DNA of 64,000 bases. Source: JAITVM01 sp031551135. GTDB taxonomy: Bacteria; Bacillota; Clostridia; Lachnospirales; JAITVM01. A program made the position numbers and the translations under genes. The notes under the pieces were generated by a model. It saw only the letters and a list, made by a program, of their open reading frames with translations, was not told where the DNA came from and did no database searches. Positions 42,223 through 50,450 of the stretch are shown here, piece by piece. Numbering within the stretch: the stretch's first letter is position 1; each line of letters starts with the position of its first letter. Location of the stretch: positions 19,135 through 83,134 of the forward strand of contig JAVBOA010000012.1 of NCBI GenBank assembly GCA_031551135.1, written 5' to 3'.

Positions 42223-44177
42223 TCATGCTCCTCCGCATTCATAAATTTAGATATAAACTCATCTTCAGATATTATAGGGATTTTTAATTCGTTCGCTTTT
42301 TTGTTTTTTGAAGAATTTGAATTTATATCATTATTTATTAAATAGTTCGTTTTAGAGGTCACGGAAGAGGTTACTTTTCCGCCGAGTTTTTCTATAGTTT
42401 CCTGCAATTCTTTGCGGTTTTTGAACTTTGATACATCTCCGGTTATAACAAAAACAAGATTCTCGAGTTTATTTTCCATTTCTTGAGGCTTGTTTATATT
42501 CAGAATTTTCAGCGCATCATAAAATAATTCTAAATTTTCTTTTTGATGAAAATAATTATAAATGCATTCGGAAATAACTTCGCCGTAGCCTTCAATAGAT
42601 TTCAGCTCGTCTTTTTCGGCATCCACGATTTTATCGATATCATATTTAAAATGCGAACAAAGAAGCTTTGCGTTACTCAAGCCAACTTGACTTATGCCAA
42701 GCGAATAAATAAAATTAGGCAAATCTACATTTTTCGATTTTTCAATGGCTTTAATAAGTTTTTCATAAGAGCGTTTTCCAAAGCCTTCGAGATTTTGTAT
42801 TTCATTTTCGAATTTATTTATATTAAAAATATCCAGATAATTACTGATAAAATTGTTTTCGATAAATTTTTCCAATGTGGCTTCCGAAAGTCCTTCAATA
42901 TTCATGGCATCACGAGAAGTAAAATGCCCCAAAAAGCTTAATTGCTGAGCTTTGCAATTTGGATTGCTGCATAATAAAACTTTTGTATCCTTTTGTTTTA
43001 CAATTTCGGTTTTATTGCCGCAAACCGGGCAATTATCCGGTATTTTCAAATTATTGCTTCGGGTCTGGTTTTCCAATATCTGCGGAATAATCATATTCGC
43101 CTTATATACTTCCAATGTGTCGCCGATTCCGATTTCCAAAGCTTCCAAAATCGATAAATTATGCAAAGATGCACGGTTTACGGTAGTACCTTCAAGTTCG
43201 ACCGGCTCGAAAAGTGCGATTGGATTTATAAGCCCTGTTCTGGAAGTATTCCATATAATATCAATTAATTTTGTCTCACGGACTTCATCAGCCCATTTAA
43301 AAGCAATTGAGTCACGCGGAAATTTTGAGGTAGAGCCTAAAGAATCGCTGTAAGAAATCGAATCGTAGGTAAGAACAAGACCGTCCGAACCGAAATCGTT
43401 TGTTTCGATTTTAGCTTCAAATTCGTATACAATATTTTCGATATTTTCGGCGTTCACGATTTTATATTCAACAACATCAAAACCCAATTCTTTCAAAAAT
43501 TCAAGCTCATTTTGTTTTTTATTTTGAAAATCTTTTGTTCCGGCGGAAACGAGTGAAAAAGCGAAAAAACAGACATTGCGTTTCGCAACAATTTCGCTGT
43601 TCAGCTGCCGAACCGTACCGCTGCAAAGGTTTCGCGGATTTTTGTATTTTTCATTTTCTTCAATATTTTCGTTTATCCGCTCGAATTCAGAATACGAAAT
43701 AACTGCTTCGCCGCGCAAAATCAGATTTTCTTTAAAATTAATTTTCAGCGGTATGTTTTTAAAAACTTTGGCATTATGCGTAACATCCTCGCCGATTTCG
43801 CCGTTGCCGCGTGTTATAGCTTTTGATAAATTTCCGTTCTCGTATTTTAAAACGATAGTCAAGCCGTCTAATTTCCAAGAAAGCAAACCTTCGTTTTCGC
43901 CTAAAAAAGATTTTAATTTAGAAATTTCTTTGGTCTTGTCCAAGGAGAGCATTCTGGAATCATGGCGGACTTTTTCCAAAACGCTGATAGTTTCAAAACC
44001 GACTATCTGTGTCGGGGAATTTTGAAAAATAATTCCATTTTCTGCTTCCAAGCCCTCAAGCTCATCATAGAGTTTATCATATTCAAAATTTGACATTATT
44101 TCTTCATTATCGATATAATATGCTTTAGACGCTTTATTTAAAATTTCGATTAATTCTTTCATTCTGTCCAATTTCAT
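42219..44177 (-). CDS. ligA: NAD-dependent DNA ligase
   Basis: This enzyme seals nicks in DNA using NAD. The 652 residues contain the adenylation lysine K102 in SWKLDGLTIVL, LILRGEAVI, KNPRNLCSGTVRQL, an OB fold, a four-cysteine zinc finger (CPVCGNKTE through CSNPNCKAQQ), helix-hairpin-helix repeats and a C-terminal BRCT domain (about 570-645). It is slightly divergent from typical LigA, with the KxDG motif intact. AAAGGG precedes the ATG. This may be a second, accessory ligase, but nothing rules out the main one. Confidence 0.94.
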   Translation of the reverse strand: MKLDRMKELIEILNKASKAYYIDNEEIMSNFEYDKLYDELEGLEAENGIIFQNSPTQIVGFETISVLEKVRHDSRMLSLDKTKEISKLKSFLGENEGLLSWKLDGLTIVLKYENGNLSKAITRGNGEIGEDVTHNAKVFKNIPLKINFKENLILRGEAVISYSEFERINENIEENEKYKNPRNLCSGTVRQLNSEIVAKRNVCFFAFSLVSAGTKDFQNKKQNELEFLKELGFDVVEYKIVNAENIENIVYEFEAKIETNDFGSDGLVLTYDSISYSDSLGSTSKFPRDSIAFKWADEVRETKLIDIIWNTSRTGLINPIALFEPVELEGTTVNRASLHNLSILEALEIGIGDTLEVYKANMIIPQILENQTRSNNLKIPDNCPVCGNKTEIVKQKDTKVLLCSNPNCKAQQLSFLGHFTSRDAMNIEGLSEATLEKFIENNFISNYLDIFNINKFENEIQNLEGFGKRSYEKLIKAIEKSKNVDLPNFIYSLGISQVGLSNAKLLCSHFKYDIDKIVDAEKDELKSIEGYGEVISECIYNYFHQKENLELFYDALKILNINKPQEMENKLENLVFVITGDVSKFKNRKELQETIEKLGGKVTSSVTSKTNYLINNDINSNSSKNKKANELKIPIISEDEFISKFMNAEEHE

Positions 44178-44526
44178 GGTATACCCTTTCTTGTACGATA
44201 AGATATTTTTTTGTAATAAAAAAGTGATACAAGGATTAAGGCTTTTTGTATCAATTGTGATATAATATTATTATTTTACTACAATCTTTCGAATAAAGCG
44301 AATCTGCTTGTAAAAATTATCTGTTTTTTTTGAATGTCCGAAAATATAAACTCTGCTTTCAAAAAACATTAATTATTATCTCAAAAAAGTACGAATAAAT
44401 ATTAATACTATATTAAATTCTATAATCTGTCAGAGGGTTTTTCATTTCTGATAGATTACAAATTACCAATTTATCAAAATATTATGATATACAACTGTAA
44501 TTTAATTAAGGAAAGGCATGGTTAAA
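44178..44526. promoter_or_regulatory. Intergenic region between ligA and msrA, with hairpin
   Basis: The ligA and msrA genes diverge here. A stem-loop at 44423-44458 (TAATCTGTCAGA with TCTGATAGATTA, one mismatch, 12-base loop) lies about 60 bases before the msrA ribosome binding site. It has no T-run. No known riboswitch was recognised. The rest is AT-rich sequence with no gene seen. Confidence 0.5.
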
Positions 44527-44997
44527 ATGAAAACAATATACTTGGCTGGCGGATGTTTTTGGGGAATAGAAGAATTTTTTTCCAGATTAGACAACATTTT
44601 AAATACAGAGGTTGGCTATGCAAACGGAAATACCGAAAATCCCAGTTATGAAGAAGTTTGTAAGGATAATACCGGATTTGCGGAAACGGTTAAAGTTGAA
44701 TATGATGAAAATAAAATATCACTTGAGTTTTTGTTGGAAAAATTTTTTTCTGTAATTGATCCAACATCCTTAAATCAACAAGCCGGTGATGTCGGCTCGC
44801 AATATCGCACAGGCATTTATTATATCGATGTCGATGATATGAAAAAAATTTTGTTGTTTCGGGAAAAACAGGCAAAATTATATCAGAAGCCGATTGTTAC
44901 AGAGGTATTGCCTTTGGGAAATTATTATAAGGCTGAGGAATATCATCAAAAATACCTGAAAAAAAATCCCGGCGGATATTGTCATATAAAATTTTAA
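44527..44997 (+). CDS. msrA: Peptide methionine-S-sulfoxide reductase
   Basis: This enzyme repairs oxidised methionine in proteins. The catalytic motif is AGGCFWGIEEFF, with C10 in the short form. GYANGNTENPSYEEVC and VEYDENKISLEFLLEKFFSVIDPTSLNQQAGDVGSQYRTGIYY are also family-typical. The start MKTIYLAGGCFWG at 44527 fits relatives and lies 10 bases after GGAAAGG; an ATG at 44518 is too close to that site. It is followed 12 bases later by the MutS-like gene. Confidence 0.95.
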   Translation: MKTIYLAGGCFWGIEEFFSRLDNILNTEVGYANGNTENPSYEEVCKDNTGFAETVKVEYDENKISLEFLLEKFFSVIDPTSLNQQAGDVGSQYRTGIYYIDVDDMKKILLFREKQAKLYQKPIVTEVLPLGNYYKAEEYHQKYLKKNPGGYCHIKF

Positions 44998-45009
44998 TTG
45001 AGGTAACTT

Positions 45010-46791
45010 ATGAATAGGAAAATATTTGAGCAAAAGATAGAGCAGTTTACGGAAAAAAAGAATGCTTTGCAAAAAACATTCTCACTGCTCGGAAATTTAA
45101 AGTTGGCATGTGCTTTTGGTATAATATTTTTTGGATATTATTCTTTAAGAGGTGGCAGCCTTGTATATAATGTTTTATTTGTATTGTTAGTAGGTGTTTT
45201 TATCTATTTAGCAATAAAACAAAGCCGCGTAAAAAAAGATATTGATTATTCTTCGAGGATTCTCGAAATAAACAAGCGGTACCTGAAAAGACTGGAAGGA
45301 ACTTGGTCGGATTTTGAGGATTCCGGAATTGAGTTTCTGGATAAAGAGCATGACTTTTCTTATGATTTAGATATTTTTGGAAAAAAATCTCTTTTTCAAT
45401 TTATCAATGTTTCGCACACTTATTTGGGCAGAATAAAATTGGCAAATTATTTGTCTAATCCAAAATTTTCTCCCGAAACAATTGCCGCGAACCAAGAAGC
45501 GACGAAAGAACTTTTTTCCAAGCCGGATTTTTGCCAAAATCTCGAAGCTTTTTCGCAAGCGTCCGACGATAACGCTGATGTATTAAAGATAATCAATTAT
45601 TTAAAAGATAATACGGTTTTTTATAAAAATAAAATAATTAAAGCTGTTTTGCATTTTATGCCGCTTATTTTTGCGCCCGTTGTTTTTGCAATTTATATTT
45701 TTGGACTTAACGATTACAAGCTTTTGGCTAATATTATGCTGATTATTCAGCTGATAATCTGGGGCGTTGGATTTTCAAAAATAAATGCATATTTATACGG
45801 AATATCGCATTATTCAATGAAGCTTGCAGGCTATAAATCGCTTTTTTCTTTGATTCAAAAAGAAGAATTTGTGTCTCAAAAACTTAGGGACATCAAAAAA
45901 ACATTGTTTGAAGATGTTTCTGCTTTTGATGCGTTCAGCGATTTGGACAAAATAACTCAAAAAATTTCGGCTAGAAACAATGCGCTTGTATATTTTATTT
46001 TGAACATAATTTTATTGTGGGATTATGAATGTTGTGCGGCTTTGGAGCAATGGAAAGAGAAATACTCTTCTAATGTGGAAAAATATTTTGAGTCTATAGC
46101 GGAAATCGAGGTTTTAATTTCTTTTTCTGTTCTTAACCATGTTTTAAATAATTGCTCTTATCCGGAAATAGATAATAAAAAAATGGATATCGAAGGCACG
46201 AGCCTAGGACATCCGCTTATTAACAATGAGAAAAGGGTAAATAATTCTTTTGCTATGAAAGACCAAATTTTAATAATTTCCGGCTCTAATATGTCAGGAA
46301 AAACAACTTTTTTGCGCACAATAGGAATTAATTTAGTATTAGCCTATAACGGTGCGGTTGTTTGCGGAGAGTTTCTAAAAGCTCCTGTTTTGGATATTTT
46401 GACTTCCATGCGTATTTCGGACGATTTGGGAGAGGGAATCTCTACATTTTATGCGGAATTATTAAAAATCAAGAAAATAGTTACCCATTCGAAAAACAAT
46501 AAACAAATGATTTTTTTGATTGACGAAATTTTCAGAGGTACAAATTCGGAAGACAGGCTGTTTGGTGCCAGAACAGTGGTTGAGGATTTGAACAGACGAG
46601 AAGTTATCGGGCTGATAACTACCCACGATTTGGAAATATGCAATCTCGAAATAAACGAAAGAATTGTCAATTATCATTTTAAAGAAGATTATTTGGACGA
46701 AAAAATAATATTTGATTATAAACTTACTAAAGGTGTTTCGCAAACTACAAACGGTAAACATTTGATGAAAATGGTAGGAATTACTGTTTAA
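45010..46791 (+). CDS. Membrane-tethered MutS-like ATPase
   Basis: The 593-residue protein has two membrane segments near the N-terminus (about 31-70) and two more around 211-253. It ends in a MutS domain V-type ATPase with Walker A GSNMSGKTT (425-433), Walker B IFLIDEIFRGTNSEDR and ITTHDLEICNLE. The N-terminal mismatch-recognition domain of MutS is absent. Membrane MutS relatives of this layout are widespread in Bacillota and Bacteroidota, but their function is unknown. It shares a short gap with msrA and sortase, so the three may be one transcript. Confidence 0.85.
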   Translation: MNRKIFEQKIEQFTEKKNALQKTFSLLGNLKLACAFGIIFFGYYSLRGGSLVYNVLFVLLVGVFIYLAIKQSRVKKDIDYSSRILEINKRYLKRLEGTWSDFEDSGIEFLDKEHDFSYDLDIFGKKSLFQFINVSHTYLGRIKLANYLSNPKFSPETIAANQEATKELFSKPDFCQNLEAFSQASDDNADVLKIINYLKDNTVFYKNKIIKAVLHFMPLIFAPVVFAIYIFGLNDYKLLANIMLIIQLIIWGVGFSKINAYLYGISHYSMKLAGYKSLFSLIQKEEFVSQKLRDIKKTLFEDVSAFDAFSDLDKITQKISARNNALVYFILNIILLWDYECCAALEQWKEKYSSNVEKYFESIAEIEVLISFSVLNHVLNNCSYPEIDNKKMDIEGTSLGHPLINNEKRVNNSFAMKDQILIISGSNMSGKTTFLRTIGINLVLAYNGAVVCGEFLKAPVLDILTSMRISDDLGEGISTFYAELLKIKKIVTHSKNNKQMIFLIDEIFRGTNSEDRLFGARTVVEDLNRREVIGLITTHDLEICNLEINERIVNYHFKEDYLDEKIIFDYKLTKGVSQTTNGKHLMKMVGITV

Positions 46792-46808
46792 TATTTAGGG
46801 GGGAAATA

Positions 46809-47594
46809 ATGTTAAATATTAAAAAGCTAATAATTGTTGGTCTTACGGCGGTAGTGACTTCTTTAATAATCGTCGGAGGAACATATTTTGTTAGCGGAGA
46901 AAAAGAGCCGGGGGTTTTTATTGAGCCGAAAACCGTTACCTTAAAAAAACCGCCTCTTGTACCTGTTAGAAGCATAAAAGTGAGAACAGCGCAGACTTTG
47001 TATGAGCAAAGTAAATTTAAAGAGCTGAAAGCAAAAATCGGAAATGATGATGTTGTCGGATATTTAAAAATCGATGGAACAAGCATAAATTATCCTGTTA
47101 TGCAATCATCCGATAATCAATTTTACTTGAATAGAGATATTTATAAACAGCCGTCATCGGCAGGCAGTATATTTTTGGATTATGAAAACGATATAAGGCG
47201 TAACGATAAAAATACTGTTATTTATGGTCATAATATGAACAAAGACTATATGTTTCATGCTTTGCGATATTATAACGACTATAATTATTTTTTGAATCAT
47301 AGATATATAACCTTTGATACGCTTTATTGCAATCAAACTTGGGAAGTTTTCTCATTTTATAAAACCGATATTTCTTTTAATTATATAAAAGTATTTTTTT
47401 CGTCTCAGTCGGAATTTTCGAATCTCTTGAACGAAATGAAAAACCGCTCCGCATACGATACGGGTGTGGTAGTTTCTCCGAAAGACAGGGTTCTGACGCT
47501 TTCGACATGCTCGAATCAAGAATCGAATACAAGGTATGTTTTAAACGCCAGACTTGTTAGCCAAACATATTACACGCCTGTCGAGCAGAATTAA
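46809..47594 (+). CDS. srtB: Class B sortase
   Basis: Sortase B joins surface proteins to the cell wall by transpeptidation. The 261-residue enzyme has an N-terminal signal anchor (about 7-27) and the class B core with GYLKIDGTSINYPVMQ, the catalytic histidine H141 in IYGHNM, nucleophile C234 in LTLSTCS and R242 in SNTRYVLNAR. Its substrates, with a C-terminal sorting motif, are not visible in the window. GGGG before the ATG is a usable ribosome binding site. A terminator follows. Confidence 0.9.
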   Translation: MLNIKKLIIVGLTAVVTSLIIVGGTYFVSGEKEPGVFIEPKTVTLKKPPLVPVRSIKVRTAQTLYEQSKFKELKAKIGNDDVVGYLKIDGTSINYPVMQSSDNQFYLNRDIYKQPSSAGSIFLDYENDIRRNDKNTVIYGHNMNKDYMFHALRYYNDYNYFLNHRYITFDTLYCNQTWEVFSFYKTDISFNYIKVFFSSQSEFSNLLNEMKNRSAYDTGVVVSPKDRVLTLSTCSNQESNTRYVLNARLVSQTYYTPVEQN

Positions 47595-47601
47595 AAACAA
47601 C

Positions 47602-47635
47602 AAAGACCCATAAATTTGATTTTGGGTCTTTTTTT
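47602..47635. terminator. Bidirectional terminator after sortase B
   Basis: AAAGACCCA pairs with TGGGTCTTT over 9 bases, followed by T-runs. It lies between converging genes, srtB and the first lipoprotein gene. Confidence 0.9.
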
Positions 47636-47637
47636 AA

Positions 47638-48117
47638 TCAACTGATCCATTCGTTTTCGGTATTCGTTATTGACCATTTGCTTCCGGTTTTTTTTAAAGT
47701 GAATGTAGCACCTATTGCGCCGAGACCGGAGCGCCATTTTGATGCGTCAGTAATTATCTTATCGTCGGAAACATGAGCGTCCTCAAAAGAAATCACGATT
47801 CCTTCTTCAAAATAAAGCTCTTTGATATATCCTTTATCCTCTAAAGTTTTTATGTCGTACTGCAATAGTGTCAGATTTTCTTTTACACAAAAATTTTCCA
47901 TCAATTCGATTATTTCAGAATTATCCGTAGATTTCGATTTTGATAAATCCAATGAAATGTATTTGATATCATCATTTAGGGCTTTGTCATCTTCGTATAA
48001 ATCCTCGAATACAATAAAATATGGATTGTTTTCCGCAGGAATTTCGCTTTTAGAGCAAGATATAAATAAAAAAATAGAGAAGCATAAAATCAACAATTTC
48101 TTTCTCACAAAAATCAC
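47638..48117 (-). CDS. Hypothetical lipoprotein, copy 1 of a tandem pair
   Basis: The 159-residue protein has a lipoprotein signal peptide ending FISCS, with lipidated C21. The mature part (NNPYFIVFEDLYEDDKALNDDIKYISLDLSKSK) is very similar to the next gene, and the C-termini share SITNTENEWIS. No function is recognised. It lies 9 bases after its paralogue, so both are co-transcribed and must come from tandem duplication. Confidence 0.75.
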   Translation of the reverse strand: MIFVRKKLLILCFSIFLFISCSKSEIPAENNPYFIVFEDLYEDDKALNDDIKYISLDLSKSKSTDNSEIIELMENFCVKENLTLLQYDIKTLEDKGYIKELYFEEGIVISFEDAHVSDDKIITDASKWRSGLGAIGATFTLKKTGSKWSITNTENEWIS

Positions 48118-48126
48118 CTCGTTATA

Positions 48127-48603
48127 TCAGCTAATCCATTCATTTTCGGTATTTGTTATTGACCAAGTATTATCGAATTTTTTGACAGTATAAGAAGAAC
48201 AAACTGCGCCGCGGCCGGAATACCATTTCATTGCTGTAGTAATCAATTCATTCTCGGTCTTTTTTTCATCTTCGAAATAAATAACAACCCCATCATAAAA
48301 AGAGTTATTTTTGACAAGTCCTTTTTCTTCCAAACTCTGAATACTATCGTGCAGAAGTGTTACATTGTATTTGTTGCAATATTCCTGCATCAAATTCAAG
48401 AAATTAGAGTTATCTTTAATTTTTGATTTGCTTAAATCGACGGAAATATATTTTACGCGTCCGATTAATGCAGAATCGCCTCTCGCTAAATCCTCGAAAA
48501 CAAGAAAATAGGGATTATTCAAATCAGTTACAGTTTTTTCGGTACAAGAAGTTGCAAGAATAATTGCAAATAAAGATAAAAATAAAATTATTTTGTTTTT
48601 CAT
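48127..48603 (-). CDS. Hypothetical lipoprotein, copy 2 of a tandem pair
   Basis: The 158-residue protein has a signal peptide with lipobox ATSC (C20). It shares NNPYFLVFEDLARGDSALIG, YISVDLSKSKIKDNS and the C-terminal SITNTENEWIS with copy 1. Both end identically but diverge in the middle. It is secreted and membrane-anchored; its function is unknown. The pair lies downstream of the hydrogenase operon but is separated from it by a terminator. Confidence 0.75.
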   Translation of the reverse strand: MKNKIILFLSLFAIILATSCTEKTVTDLNNPYFLVFEDLARGDSALIGRVKYISVDLSKSKIKDNSNFLNLMQEYCNKYNVTLLHDSIQSLEEKGLVKNNSFYDGVVIYFEDEKKTENELITTAMKWYSGRGAVCSSYTVKKFDNTWSITNTENEWIS

Positions 48604-48663
48604 AATTTTGTCACCTCGTTTTTTAAACGTTGTGAATTTGATTTTGTTCCAAAAAATAAAAAA

Positions 48664-48681
48664 ACCGGTGCAAGCACCGGT
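48664..48681 (-). terminator. Terminator of the hydrogenase operon
   Basis: ACCGGTGC and GCACCGGT form an 8-bp stem with a 2-base loop. On the minus strand it is followed by a long T-run, directly after hydA. Confidence 0.92.
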
Positions 48682-48689
48682 CTATAAAA

Positions 48690-50435
48690 TTAACTGTAAA
48701 TACCACGTTTTTCGAATGTTGTATGGAGCAAATGATGCGCTTTTTCGCCATAAGGCTCGCCCAAAAATTCTTCATAGAGCTTTTTGATTTCAGGGTTTTC
48801 ATGGGAGTATCTTATTGGCTTATTGCGGTCTTCAAGATAAAGGCCTTCGGCACGTTTTTTGATAATATCCTGATTTTCACGCGAATAAGGCTGACCGCCG
48901 CCGTTTACGCAGCCACTAGGACAAGCCATAATTTCGATTGCGTGATAAGTAGCTTTTTTATCTCTGACAGCCTCCAGTAATTCACGGCTGTTTCCAAGCC
49001 CGTGAGCAACAGCAATTTTAAGCTCTGTACCTTTGATATTGTAAGTAGCTTCTTTTATACCTTCAAAACCTCTAAGCGCCTCAAATTCTACATTTGGAGG
49101 GTATTCGCCGGTAAGCCAGCAATAAGCTGTACGCATAGCAGCCTCGATAACGCCGCCTGTAGTACCGAAGATAACACCCGCGCCGGAAGATTCGCCCATA
49201 ACACTATCAAAATCTTCGTCCGGCATATTATCGAAGAAAATACCGGCTTCACGAATCATAGAAGCGAGTTCACGGGTAGAGATTACATAGTCAACGGAAT
49301 TCAATTCATTTGTTGTAAGCTCAGGTCTTGCGGCTTCGTATTTTTTAGCAACACAAGGCATTACAGAAACAACAACCATTTTTGCAGGGTCAACGCCAAG
49401 TTTTTCAGCAAGGAATGTTTTAGCAACAGCGCCGAACATTTCGTGCGGAGATTTACAAGACGACGGAATATCCAAAAGCTCAGGGAATTGATGTTCGATA
49501 AATTTAACCCAAGCAGGACAGCAAGAAGTCAATATCGGCAAAGGTCCGCCTTCATTAATACGGTGAACTAATTCGGAAGCTTCCTCCATTATTGTAAGGT
49601 CGGCTGCAAAGTCTGTATCATAAACTTTGTCAAAGCCCAATCTTCTCAAAGAGGCTGCCATTTTTCCGGTAACTACAGAACCTGCTTCAAAACCAAATTC
49701 TTCTCCGAGAGCAACCCTAACAGCGGGAGCAGTCTGAACAATAACGTATTTATCCGGATTATTTATTTCGTTCCAAACATCGTTTGTGTGTCTGACTTGA
49801 GTGAGTGCGCCGGTTGGACATACAGAAATACATTGACCGCAGAATGTACAGCAAGTATCGAGCATAGGCGAATCAAAAGCCGTAGACATAACCGTATCAA
49901 AACCGCGGTGAACAGCGGAATAAACTCCGACTGTCTGCACAGTGTTGCACATAGTTTCGCAGCGTCGGCAAAGGATACATTTTTCAGGGTCACGAACAAT
50001 GGAATAAGAGCTTGTGTCTTTTTCCCATTTAGACATTCTTCCGTTATATTTTTCTTCGGTTATTTTAAGATTACCGGCCAAAGTTTGGAGTTCGCAATTT
50101 TGGTTTTTATCGCAAACTAGGCAATCTTTCGGGTGATTGGAAAGAAGCAGTTCTACAACTTTTCTACGGGCTTTAATCGCACGGATAGAATGAGTATTTA
50201 TTTTCATTCCGTCGGTCACTCTTGTATCGCAAGCCGGAGCAAGATTTCTTCTGCCTTCGATTTCGACCATACATACACGGCAAGTTGCCACTTGGTTTAC
50301 CATTTTTGTAACATGGAGGTTAAGATGACACAATGTAGGAATATAAGCGCCGGCTTTTTTTGCACAGTCTAATATTGTTGAGCCTTCGTCTACTTCGATT
50401 TCAGTATTATTAATTGTTACTTTAATATTTCCCAT
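48690..50435 (-). CDS. hydA: [FeFe] hydrogenase catalytic subunit (HydA)
   Basis: This enzyme makes or oxidises H2 at the H-cluster. The 581 residues show an N-terminal [2Fe-2S] domain (CHLNL, CRVCMVE, C69), a His/Cys [4Fe-4S] region (HPKDCLVCDKNQNC, 101-114), two ferredoxin clusters (CILCRRCETMC and CTFCGQCISVCP) and the H-cluster loops L1 TSCCPAW (303-309), L2 MPCVAKKYEA (359-368) and L3 MACPSGCVNGGGQP (503-516). This is the modular type found with HydB and HydC in NADH/ferredoxin-coupled hydrogenases. The hydE, hydF and hydG maturases are not in the window. Confidence 0.97.
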   Translation of the reverse strand: MGNIKVTINNTEIEVDEGSTILDCAKKAGAYIPTLCHLNLHVTKMVNQVATCRVCMVEIEGRRNLAPACDTRVTDGMKINTHSIRAIKARRKVVELLLSNHPKDCLVCDKNQNCELQTLAGNLKITEEKYNGRMSKWEKDTSSYSIVRDPEKCILCRRCETMCNTVQTVGVYSAVHRGFDTVMSTAFDSPMLDTCCTFCGQCISVCPTGALTQVRHTNDVWNEINNPDKYVIVQTAPAVRVALGEEFGFEAGSVVTGKMAASLRRLGFDKVYDTDFAADLTIMEEASELVHRINEGGPLPILTSCCPAWVKFIEHQFPELLDIPSSCKSPHEMFGAVAKTFLAEKLGVDPAKMVVVSVMPCVAKKYEAARPELTTNELNSVDYVISTRELASMIREAGIFFDNMPDEDFDSVMGESSGAGVIFGTTGGVIEAAMRTAYCWLTGEYPPNVEFEALRGFEGIKEATYNIKGTELKIAVAHGLGNSRELLEAVRDKKATYHAIEIMACPSGCVNGGGQPYSRENQDIIKKRAEGLYLEDRNKPIRYSHENPEIKKLYEEFLGEPYGEKAHHLLHTTFEKRGIYS

Positions 50436-50450
50436 TTCTTCTAAGACCTC

